A stretch of DNA of 48,811 nt from positions 1-48,811 of the forward strand of contig JBHOQQ010000024.1 in NCBI GenBank assembly GCA_042408955.1, read 5' to 3'. Positions within the stretch are counted from its first letter, which is position 1. Every line of letters starts with the position of its first letter. The notes beneath the pieces were generated by a model. The model made no database searches. It was given only the letters and a program-made list of their open reading frames with translations, and had not been told where the DNA came from. Position numbers and translations under genes: made by a program. Below are positions 41,926 to 48,811 of this stretch, piece after piece. The DNA comes from CALGSZ01 sp042408955 (GTDB taxonomy: Bacteria; Chloroflexota; Chloroflexia; Thermomicrobiales; UBA6265).

Positions 41926-43455
41926 TTACCGGCGCGCCGCGCCCGCAGGCACGGCGACTCGCTTAATCTCGTGATACTCCTGTTCGGCATTCACCTGATC
42001 TAGGTCGTGACGCTCGCCAAGCACGTTCTTTGCCGCCAGCAGTCCTGTCTCGATGGAATGGTCGGTGTTGTTGTAGCGGAAGGTTCCGTATCGCCCGATG
42101 ATCTGGAGATTCTCGAGTGAGTTGACAAACGCTTTGATCTTCGCCAAATGCTTGTCGTAGCCGATCACATAGGACGGATATGCCCGCGGCGCGCGGACAA
42201 TGAAGCCGTCCAGCACCTCGCTCCGGTCAATGAAGCGAAGATCGTTGACGAGATGCTTGACCGTCTGCTCCACCAGTTGCTCCTCGGTCATCGACCAAAT
42301 GGCGTCGCCAAAGGAGCAGAAATACTCCACCACCAGCGAGGTGTATTCGTCTGATGGCACCATGGCCGGGCTCCAATTCTTCGGCTCGTGGAACCGGCCG
42401 AAGAGGATATTCCGGTCGTGGACATAGAGCCAGGTATCGTGCGTTACCTGCCGGCGCTTGAGCATCAGGTTGACGGTGATGATGTTCCGGAAGGTCAGCT
42501 TGTCCGCGGCATCCAGCACATCCTGGGGCGGTGCTGGCTCGATGATCTTGGCAAGCAATGTCAGTGGAATCGAAGAGATAAAATTCGCCGCTTCGATCCG
42601 CTCGGTTCCGGCCGGTGTGCTCACCGTCACCGCGGTGACACGATTCCCCACGCGGTGGACTCGATCTACGCCGGCATTCAGGCGAATCTCATTGCCCATC
42701 CGCACGACAGCGTCAGCCATGCGTTCCGAGAATCGCCCAAATCCGTTACGTGGATACATGAACTCGTCAATCAGGCTGACGACCTTTCCTTTCGAGGGGA
42801 TGATGGCGTCCTTCACCGCCGTCCACAGCGACATACCCTTCGTGCGCTGGGCAACCCAGTCACCGCTCATCTGGTCGCAGGGCAGCCCCCACACCTTCTC
42901 GGAATACCGTTGGAAGAAGAGCCGGTAGAGGGTTGGGCCGTACTGGTCGATATACGCGTCTTCCATCGAGACGACGGGCCGAGGGCGAATCCGCTGGCGG
43001 ACGCGCGTGAGGAAGTAATCGGCCATCGCTTTGGAGGCTGTCACTGGGCCAATCGCCTTGAGCGCATTGCTAATCTTCAACGGGTAATCGACATAGCGCC
43101 CGTCAAAATAGATGCGGCTAATGCGATTGACCCACATTAATTCTTCTCCAACGACCTCTCGGAACAGGTCGTTGAGCTCGTCGTTTTTCGTGAACCAGCG
43201 GTGCCCACCGATGTCGAACTTAAACTCGCCATACTCCGTATCCCGCCGGATGGTACGGGCGAGTCCACCGACAAACGGGGCTTTCTCGACGACGATCGCG
43301 GGCACGCCGGCTTTGCTCAGAACGTATGCCGAGCACAGCCCGCCAGGCCCGGCACCCATAATCAATGTCGTTTTATCAGCAGCGCCAGGGGAAACCCGCG
43401 ACTGAGAGCGCTCCAGGTCATTCGACGGGGTCTGACCATTGGACGGGATTGTCAT
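41926..43455 (-). CDS. FAD-dependent amine-oxidase-like oxidoreductase (protoporphyrinogen oxidase/UDP-galactopyranose mutase group)
   Basis: A 509-residue flavoprotein. The dinucleotide-binding motif is IMGAGPGGLCSAYVLSKAG with a second glycine stretch, EKAPFVGGLARTI, and a DIGGHRWF segment typical of NAD(P)-binding Rossmann proteins in polysaccharide clusters. ERYSEKVWGLP-like wording (QRYSEKVWGLPCDQMSG) and the C-terminal IGRYGTFRYNNTDHSIETGL are very well conserved in this group, which includes UDP-galactopyranose-mutase-like enzymes of surface glycan loci. The exact substrate is unknown. The ATG at 43455 has GAAGGA ten bases upstream. It sits between GT-C genes in the envelope cluster, consistent with making or modifying a lipid- or nucleotide-linked sugar. 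Confidence 0.85.
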   Translation of the reverse strand: MTIPSNGQTPSNDLERSQSRVSPGAADKTTLIMGAGPGGLCSAYVLSKAGVPAIVVEKAPFVGGLARTIRRDTEYGEFKFDIGGHRWFTKNDELNDLFREVVGEELMWVNRISRIYFDGRYVDYPLKISNALKAIGPVTASKAMADYFLTRVRQRIRPRPVVSMEDAYIDQYGPTLYRLFFQRYSEKVWGLPCDQMSGDWVAQRTKGMSLWTAVKDAIIPSKGKVVSLIDEFMYPRNGFGRFSERMADAVVRMGNEIRLNAGVDRVHRVGNRVTAVTVSTPAGTERIEAANFISSIPLTLLAKIIEPAPPQDVLDAADKLTFRNIITVNLMLKRRQVTHDTWLYVHDRNILFGRFHEPKNWSPAMVPSDEYTSLVVEYFCSFGDAIWSMTEEQLVEQTVKHLVNDLRFIDRSEVLDGFIVRAPRAYPSYVIGYDKHLAKIKAFVNSLENLQIIGRYGTFRYNNTDHSIETGLLAAKNVLGERHDLDQVNAEQEYHEIKRVAVPAGAARR

Positions 43456-43606
43456 CGATCGTTCGTCCTTCCGTGGCATTCATGCATCGCTGCGCGCAAG
43501 GACGCTGCCTGATTCAAGCTCGCCAAACCGCGCGGCAACGTCTCGTTTTCACGATTCGAAGCACAGGACACGCTGGTGCGCCAGCCCCTTGGTGACGCGC
43601 CAAAGG

Positions 43607-44284
43607 CTACTGTATACCACCGTGCTCGTGCCTGTGCCATTCTTCATCGCGAAATCGAGTCCAGATCGCTCGCTCACCCAGGCCAAGCTCGGTGAGCACG
43701 GCGACAATGACGCCGGTCATGGTCACAATCGCTACCGCAAGCAAAATCAATGCCACGCGCGCCGCCGTACTATCCCCAACCCGTTGCTGAAGGAAGGTGC
43801 TCAACACTGTCCACCCCGTGAGGCGCGAGTAGCTCTTGATGCTCCAAAGGGCAACAACGGCGTCCCGGTTGCGTGGTCCAGTCTCTACCCAGACATAGTA
43901 GGTTTTCCCCGCGGAATCGCGAATCTCCGGGAACCTCACGGTCAGAAACGGGTTAGCAAACGGCTTCTTAGCATGGAAGATTCGCTCGGCAGGAACATCC
44001 AGGGAGATTTGGCGCACATCGGGAGCACCGGGCTCCGCGGGCCGGATGTGAATCGTGAGATCATACACCTGGCCAAGCGTGTAGGCCCGGAGATCGAGAT
44101 CCAGCCGGTTGAAGTGATCGTAATTCGGCCGGATGTATCCCCCGTTGACGGCAATCGAGCGACGGAAGTCAGCGGTGAGGCTGAAGCCGTAGGGTGCACT
44201 GTGACGGACGTCAATCGGGATCGCGGTCGCTAGGACGGTCACTGCCGCCGCGGCCAGGACCCCAGCAAGCACCGTGAGGCGCAT
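43607..44284 (-). CDS. Membrane-anchored extracytoplasmic protein, unknown
   Basis: A 225-residue protein with a signal/anchor (MRLTVLAGVLAAAAVTVLATA), a beta-sandwich-like domain (PIDVRHSAPYGFSLTADF, DLTIHIRPAEPG, YYVWVETGPRNRDAVV) and a C-terminal helix (VALILLAVAIVTMTGVIVAVL) with a charged cytoplasmic tail. I do not recognise a family. The domain could bind or present a glycan. The ATG at 44284 has AAGGG five bases upstream. It lies 15 bases after the second GT-C gene, so the two are co-transcribed. Confidence 0.7.
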   Translation of the reverse strand: MRLTVLAGVLAAAAVTVLATAIPIDVRHSAPYGFSLTADFRRSIAVNGGYIRPNYDHFNRLDLDLRAYTLGQVYDLTIHIRPAEPGAPDVRQISLDVPAERIFHAKKPFANPFLTVRFPEIRDSAGKTYYVWVETGPRNRDAVVALWSIKSYSRLTGWTVLSTFLQQRVGDSTAARVALILLAVAIVTMTGVIVAVLTELGLGERAIWTRFRDEEWHRHEHGGIQ

Positions 44285-44299
44285 CGTCACCCTTCGCTA

Positions 44300-45694
44300 T
44301 CAGTGCAGCGACGCGCTCGCCATGCCAAAGTAGAACGGAATAACGAACCGAATCACGGTGATCACGTTGAGCAACACGAGCGCGACAAACATGCCCAGCG
44401 GCAAGAATGGCCGTAGCGGCCTCGGCAGAACCGCTGCGTATCCCAGGGCGGTCAGCAGGCCAAAGCCCGCCATGGCTGGGAAAGCGAAGCGAGACTGCGT
44501 AAACTGGATGGTGCCCACGTAGAGAACGCCCCAGATCAACGCGCCCACCCACATGCCAACGAGCCCCACCGCTTGCCATTGCTGCCGAGTGAGCCACGTG
44601 CGTTGCTGGCGCGTGCGCCTCATCACGTCTCGGACCATGAGTGCGAGGAGTCCGATACCGGCGATCCCCCACAGCACGTAAATCGCCGTGTTGGTACCGG
44701 GATCGAACGGGATCAGGCGCCAACCATAATTGCCCCAAAAGTCTTCGAGCCGCCCTCGCCAGAACACTGGGGAAATGATCATGTCCAGCCAGCCTGCCGC
44801 CTGCTCCCCAAACCCAGGGATCTCGCGCAAGCGCTGGGCGCCCGTCGGATCGCCGTACAGCAGAAAGGACCGGACAAACCATGGAGAGGCGATCAGGAGT
44901 GGCAGACCCAACCCCAGCGCTAGCGCCTGGAGCAATCGTCGCCGCGACCACCTCTGCTCCCGTGCCACCATGGCAATTGCGGCAGCAGCCACGGGCAACA
45001 TCAGCCCGAAGCTCGCCTTGGTCCACAGCCCAGCGCCGGTAATCAGACCAATCACCACGAGCCGGCGTCTCGTCAAACCGCCGTGCACACCCCTCACCAG
45101 CAGAAGCATCAGGCACGAGGCGAGCACGATGAGCAGGATGTCGTGATTGACGATTGCCGCCTCAAAAGAGAACTGAGGCTGGAGAGCGACGAAGATCGCC
45201 ACTGCCGCGCGCATGTGCGGTTCGTCCGGAAAGATAGTGCTCGCGATCAGATACGCCAGCCAGAGCGCGACCGCGCCCAGCACCACCGATACGAGGCGAA
45301 GACCCAGCAGCTTAGTGACCTGATCACCAGGAATAGCCCAATACAAGGGCACGAGTAACACGTGATACAGTGGCGGCTGGATCATTTCGGCGTTGTAGGG
45401 ATAATCGGCTACATACGCTTGGTACGGTGCCGCCCAGGCAGGAAGCCGGGTCTCCCCGACCACGCCAAGCCCATCTCCTTGCGCCAGCCGCTCGATGTAC
45501 GCAAAGTGATCGACCTCGTCGTGGCCGGTGAATGGGGCAAAGATTGCGACGAAGAGCACGCCCTTGAGGAGAAAGAGTAGCAACAAGCGCACAAGCCACC
45601 GCTTGTCGCCGACCGCCTGCAAGCCCTGCTCACTCGATACGGCCGCCCTGCTAGTCTCCTGGATGATTTGCGCCGCCGCTGCGCCACGTCCCAT
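44300..45694 (-). CDS. GT-C-type membrane glycosyltransferase (DUF2142/ArnT-like), paralogue
   Basis: A 464-residue polytopic protein related to the product of 40303-41850. It shares APFTGHDEVDHFAYIERLA with the Asp-Glu motif, PPLYHVLLVPLYW, and LQPQFSFEAAIVNHDILL. It is slightly shorter, with a shorter loop after the first motif. Function is inferred as sugar transfer from a polyprenyl carrier outside the membrane. It is 23 bases downstream of gtrA, a lipid-linked sugar flippase-type gene, which supports that role. The ribosome-binding site (GGGACCAGC-ATG) is only moderate. Confidence 0.82.
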   Translation of the reverse strand: MGRGAAAAQIIQETSRAAVSSEQGLQAVGDKRWLVRLLLLFLLKGVLFVAIFAPFTGHDEVDHFAYIERLAQGDGLGVVGETRLPAWAAPYQAYVADYPYNAEMIQPPLYHVLLVPLYWAIPGDQVTKLLGLRLVSVVLGAVALWLAYLIASTIFPDEPHMRAAVAIFVALQPQFSFEAAIVNHDILLIVLASCLMLLLVRGVHGGLTRRRLVVIGLITGAGLWTKASFGLMLPVAAAAIAMVAREQRWSRRRLLQALALGLGLPLLIASPWFVRSFLLYGDPTGAQRLREIPGFGEQAAGWLDMIISPVFWRGRLEDFWGNYGWRLIPFDPGTNTAIYVLWGIAGIGLLALMVRDVMRRTRQQRTWLTRQQWQAVGLVGMWVGALIWGVLYVGTIQFTQSRFAFPAMAGFGLLTALGYAAVLPRPLRPFLPLGMFVALVLLNVITVIRFVIPFYFGMASASLH

Positions 45695-45717
45695 GCTGGT
45701 CCCGCGTGCCCACCGTC

Positions 45718-46143
45718 TTATTCGCGCCAGGTGATGAGATTATTGAGCGAAAAATTCCACACCGCGGCAAGCCCGGCTCCGCAAAGATTTGCGATGAGAT
45801 AGTGAATATCAAAATCATGCACAAGTAGAGAGAGAACACCGAAATTGATGAGCAAACCTATCGAATTGATGGGAAAGTACATAAACAAACGGTGAAGAAT
45901 AGGTCCACTGCCTCGGTCGTGCCAGGTCCACCGCTCATTCAGCGCAAAGGTCACCGCCATGGAGATGAGAATCGCGGTTGGCGAGCTCAGAGAGAGACGC
46001 AATCCCACCTGATCGTGGAAGAGAAACAATCCACCTTGATTGACAGCGAGACCGAAAGCGCCAACAAGTATGAACTTCTGAAATCGCTGCGCCAGCGTCC
46101 ACAGTCGGACGGCGGGTTGTGGCCAGCTCTCTGTTGACATCAC
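45718..46143 (-). CDS. GtrA family membrane protein
   Basis: A 141-residue four-helix protein of the GtrA family, which helps move polyprenyl-phosphate-linked sugars across the membrane. The family wording is FILVGAFGLAVNQGGLFLFH, NERWTWHD in the loop, and the C-terminal AAVWNFSLNNLITWRE. It starts with GTG 46143 or ATG 46140; a GGGAGG lies 11-14 bases upstream. As first gene of the cluster with two GT-C transferases it fits a system that decorates a surface polymer: flip the lipid-sugar, then transfer. No dedicated GT-A (GtrB-like) synthase is present here. Confidence 0.93.
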   Translation of the reverse strand: MMSTESWPQPAVRLWTLAQRFQKFILVGAFGLAVNQGGLFLFHDQVGLRLSLSSPTAILISMAVTFALNERWTWHDRGSGPILHRLFMYFPINSIGLLINFGVLSLLVHDFDIHYLIANLCGAGLAAVWNFSLNNLITWRE

Positions 46144-46504
46144 GGGTGAATCTGCCTCCCCTCACGCTCCGCACGATCTTCCCACGGCCAGCTTCAACGT
46201 TCGGCTAGGGATCAGCCTAGCGCAGTCTTGAACGATACCACGTTGCGATGCGCCGGCTGGACCAGATCGCACAGAGCCGCGTCGCATCCGTCGGGAGCCG
46301 TCGTCTTCATTCGGAGTCTGGACCCAAGACGGCTCACGTCCAGCGATCTCCCGCCTTCCCGGCGGCAATGATTTCCGCTCTTGATACTCTTGCACGATAC
46401 ACCAGCTTGGCGACGCTCATCGTCGCCGGTTCACTAGGCGCCGGCGCACATGCACACCGCGTGCCAGCCAATCTCGCCATGCGACGGCGAGAATCGCCCG
46501 GCCA
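46144..46504. other. Intergenic gap between gtrA and the S41 gene
   Basis: No gene is supported. GAGCCGTCGTCTT (46295-46307) pairs with AAGACGGCTC (46326-46335) with a 3-base bulge, and TCTCGCC (46472-46478) pairs with GGCGAGA (46486-46492), a likely hairpin after the S41 stop. A gtrA promoter could lie here, but I see no clear -35/-10 pair. Confidence 0.45.
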
Positions 46505-47815
46505 TCAAGCAGCGGCGCTCGGTGCTTCTCGATCGAGCAGATCGGCGAGCACCACCACTGCCCGCTGGACCTGCGCGTCCCTGCTGGCCGCGAGCTCATC
46601 TGGTGAGATGTCCGTATCGTCAAATGGGTTGAGCGGATCGGTGCCTGGTTGAAGCGCGACTTCAATCGTCGGTGCGACCCCTTTGTGCCACATCTGCTCG
46701 CCTTTGGGCGTCAGCCACAGCCCCGTGCCCAGCACCAGCATTGAGCCATCATCGAGAGGAATGGGCGACAATACCGTGCCTGTCCCAAAGGTTGTCTCGC
46801 CGATGAGCTCGGCACGTCCATTGTCTCGCAGAGCCACCGCTACTATCTCCGCCGCCGACGCCGATCCACCATTGATCAGCACCGCCAGCGGAAGGTCCTG
46901 CCCCGGCCCATTGCCGACCGTTCGGACTGGCTTGGGCTCACTATTGCGCTCCTGATATTGATAGATGACCGAACCTTCGGGAAGAAACTGGCTGGCGACA
47001 CCGATGGCTTCAAAGACCAAGCCACCGGGATTGTTCCGCAAGTCGAAGATCACCGCCTGCGCGCCCGCCGATTTCGCCTGCTCCAATGCCTCGCGCACTG
47101 CCTTCGCAGCACCGACCGAAAACTGGTTCAAACGAATCATCGCCACGTGATCTGGCAGCATGGCCCAGCTCACCAGTTGGAGTTTGATGCGCTCGCGCGT
47201 CAGAACAACGGTATAGGTCCCACTTCCGTCCTCCCGTTCGAGCGTCAACGTCACGGTCGTACCAACCTCGCCGAGCAGCAAGTTGCGCAAGCGAACCATG
47301 CTCATGCCATCGGTCGATTCTCCATTGATCGCCAGGATCACATCACCCGCGCGCACCCCGGCTCGATCAGCAGGACCGCCGTCCACCGGCGCAATAACGA
47401 CTGGGCGTGAGCCAACGATATCTAGCTGCACGCCGATGCCGATGAGCTCTCCTCGCTGCGAGGCCTCGTACGATTCCGCTTCTTCTGGCGTGAGAAAGGT
47501 CGAATGCCCCGAGTCTCCTAGCGCTTCGACCATTCCCTTGGCCGCTCCATACATGAGGGTACGATCATCAATGGCTGCCTCGTCAACGTATTGCTCGTGG
47601 ATAAGGTCCCAAGTTCGCTGCAAGGTCTGGAACTCCGGCAAATCCGTGAACGACGACGACGCGCCGGCACCGAGCCGTGGCTGCACGATGAGCTGATTCG
47701 TCATTCCGCCAGCAACGAAGGCCACGAAAAGCAGCGCCGCCAGCGCCAGGCGACTACCAGATTCGTGTTTACGTTCCGTGATCGAGCGTTCGGCGCCTCG
47801 TCTCAGAAAGGTCAT
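46505..47815 (-). CDS. S41 family carboxy-terminal processing protease (CtpA-like), catalytic Lys replaced
   Basis: A 436-residue exported or anchored protease. The order is one N-terminal helix (ALAALLFVAFVAGGM), a helical domain, a PDZ domain (about 125-205; GIGVQLD, GGPADRAGVRAGDVILAING) and the S41 core with DLRNNPGG and the serine motif NGGSASAAEIVA (S320). In CtpA/Tsp the lysine general base sits 25 residues later in GETTFGKG; here it is GETTFGTGTVL, so Thr345 replaces Lys. The rest is well kept. It may be an altered or inactive protease, or use another residue. The ATG at 47815 is preceded by AGGG. It is divergent from the ridA gene. Confidence 0.88.
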   Translation of the reverse strand: MTFLRRGAERSITERKHESGSRLALAALLFVAFVAGGMTNQLIVQPRLGAGASSSFTDLPEFQTLQRTWDLIHEQYVDEAAIDDRTLMYGAAKGMVEALGDSGHSTFLTPEEAESYEASQRGELIGIGVQLDIVGSRPVVIAPVDGGPADRAGVRAGDVILAINGESTDGMSMVRLRNLLLGEVGTTVTLTLEREDGSGTYTVVLTRERIKLQLVSWAMLPDHVAMIRLNQFSVGAAKAVREALEQAKSAGAQAVIFDLRNNPGGLVFEAIGVASQFLPEGSVIYQYQERNSEPKPVRTVGNGPGQDLPLAVLINGGSASAAEIVAVALRDNGRAELIGETTFGTGTVLSPIPLDDGSMLVLGTGLWLTPKGEQMWHKGVAPTIEVALQPGTDPLNPFDDTDISPDELAASRDAQVQRAVVVLADLLDREAPSAAA

Positions 47816-47956
47816 GATCACCCTGCTCTCTCCTGCGTCTCGCACGTCATGGCAGCCCGACGCCTTCAGCGTCAACTTGTTGTCAAGTGTACGCTTCTCC
47901 AGGTAGCGTGGTTCCACGCTCTCGGGTTGGGAACTGTGTAATAGGAGACGACATCT

Positions 47957-48361
47957 ATGCCAGTGCGACAGCGTATCTATTCGGGTGCGCCCTGGGAAGC
48001 GCAAATCGGCTATTGCCGGGCAACGCGCGTTGGCGATCAGGTGTTCGTGTCAGGCACAACGGCGATGCAGGATGGCCTGCCGGTGGCCCCGGGCGATGCC
48101 GCCGCCCAAACCAGGCACATTCTCAAGACGATTGCTCAGGCACTCGAGGAGGCCGGAGCCTCGATGGCAGATGTCGTTCGGTATCGGGTGTTTGTCACAG
48201 ACATCAGCGCCGCGGAGCAGGTTGCCAATGAGCTCGCCCACGTCTTCAGACAGATCCGGCCCGCGGCCACCCTGGTGGCAGTAACGAGCCTGATCCGTCC
48301 GGAGCTCGTGGTGGAAATTGAGGCCGACGCCATCGCTGGCAGTGCCACTCCCGTGGACTAA
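47957..48361 (+). CDS. RidA/YjgF-family protein
   Basis: A 134-residue member of the RidA superfamily, which hydrolyses reactive enamine/imine intermediates from PLP enzymes. YSGAPWEAQIGYCRATRVG, VFVSGTTAM, the QTRHILKTIAQALEEAG helix and VRYRVFVTDI fit the family, and the ending VEIEADAI is typical. The catalytic Arg of true RidA lies in a C-terminal RxxxE-like stretch; here ATLVAVTSLIRPELVVEIE keeps R then E. It is of the divergent RidA subgroups rather than archetypal RidA. The ATG at 47957 has AGGAG nine bases upstream. Confidence 0.9.
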   Translation: MPVRQRIYSGAPWEAQIGYCRATRVGDQVFVSGTTAMQDGLPVAPGDAAAQTRHILKTIAQALEEAGASMADVVRYRVFVTDISAAEQVANELAHVFRQIRPAATLVAVTSLIRPELVVEIEADAIAGSATPVD

Positions 48362-48811
48362 GCCGGAGCGCTGAGCCGCCAGCGTTCAGCCACAGAAGTT
48401 TGTAGGGGCGCGATGAATCGCGCCCCTCCGAGCGACTCGTGGCGATCCACAATTTCTCCCTTTGTCTCCGTCGTGGAACGGCACCCTCTGGGCCGGATGG
48501 GGGTGAGGGACGTCTTTCACACCGAGCTTGAACCCCACTCCCTCGGCAAGCATGGGACAAGCCATCCCGGCGAATCCCAAGGCGCGGTGGTCCAGACTCA
48601 TCATGATGCTAACGAAACCTGCCGTGGTACGGCCTTTCGCGCAACGCTCAAGCCCCGCGCTACCGTTGGATGCAAATGGACGAGACGGGCCACGCTGCAT
48701 CATGACCTACCCTCTCCCGAGATCGGCGGGGCGCCCTCTGGGTCGGGATAAGGGTGAGGGCAACTTCGGTTCGTCCAATCGCCGTTTGAGCCGGATGAGC
48801 CAGATCCGAAC
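48362..48811. repeat. Non-coding end with repeats and a near-perfect palindrome
   Basis: No gene is supported. A nearly perfect palindrome, arms AGGGGCGCGAT (48404-48414) and ATCGCGCCCCT (48417-48427), lies 42 bases after the ridA stop and could terminate it. Two direct repeats of the form CCCTCTGGG-YCGG-AGGGTGAGGG occur at about 48483-48510 and 48732-48759. These look like dispersed intergenic repeats of the organism. Frames through here encode low-complexity products with no family features. Confidence 0.55.

Noticed and set aside
44211..45116. A 301-codon frame within the second GT-C gene, same strand
   Set aside because: It is out of frame with a clear membrane protein and has no ribosome-binding site or homology.
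48386..48703. A minus-strand 105-codon frame near the right edge
   Set aside because: It is mostly repeat-derived, lacks a ribosome-binding site and resembles spurious products of dispersed repeats.
1..48811. CRISPR arrays, insertion sequences or prophage genes
   Set aside because: I found no regularly spaced repeats, no transposase and no phage structural genes; the repeats that are present are short and degenerate.

Overview
The window is about 48.8 kb of GC-rich bacterial chromosome, read from the sequence alone. The gene content points to a Chloroflexota lineage close to the Thermomicrobia/Sphaerobacter group: a GroEL C-terminus ending in GGMEY, an hspR-clpB heat-shock operon, a form II (AYRGAGR) molybdenum hydroxylase cluster in S-L-M order, a PASTA kinase, DUF3352 and DUF2905 proteins, and many GTG/TTG starts. 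The taxonomic guess is inference. There are no rRNAs, tRNAs, CRISPR arrays, insertion sequences or phage genes that I can support.

Layout. Positions 1-4163 hold the groEL end and its terminator, a 3-cysteine ferredoxin, 2-amino-3-ketobutyrate CoA ligase, and a long protein made of two ThyX-like halves. Positions 4700-14800 hold an MMPL transporter, a NIF3-like protein, a selenophosphate synthetase whose true reading frame crosses an in-frame TGA (selenocysteine), then a co-directional run: lipid kinase, rsmA, ispE, PASTA kinase and an exported protein that looks like a degenerate metallo-beta-lactamase fold. Positions 14800-25500 are mostly minus strand: a CvpA/zinc-ribbon membrane protein, an orphan Tat-exported peptide-binding protein, an M42 peptidase, a DUF3352 protein with an Excalibur-like calcium motif, two tiny membrane proteins, then clpB and hspR behind a near-consensus promoter that overlaps an inverted repeat.

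Positions 25570-37800 contain a GDPD phosphodiesterase, the coxM/coxL/coxS-type Mo hydroxylase operon, a DsbA-like protein, a secreted unknown, a MarR regulator with a cysteine-rich tail divergent from an MFS exporter, an uncharacterised protein with PD-(D/E)XK nuclease signatures, and a small winged-helix-like protein translationally coupled to an AruI-like thiamine-diphosphate decarboxylase. Positions 37887-46143 form a minus-strand cell-envelope cluster: GtrA flippase, two related GT-C-type membrane glycosyltransferases, a membrane-anchored protein, an FAD oxidoreductase and a large YfhO-like membrane protein. The window closes with an S41 peptidase lacking the usual catalytic lysine, a RidA protein, and a repeat-rich non-coding end.

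The most notable items are the Sec-SelD gene with candidate SECIS hairpins, the tandem ThyX, the K-to-T S41 protease, the MarR gene with a perfect palindrome over its ribosome-binding site, and the nuclease-like orphan. No clearly new multi-gene system is proven here; these are the places where one could hide.
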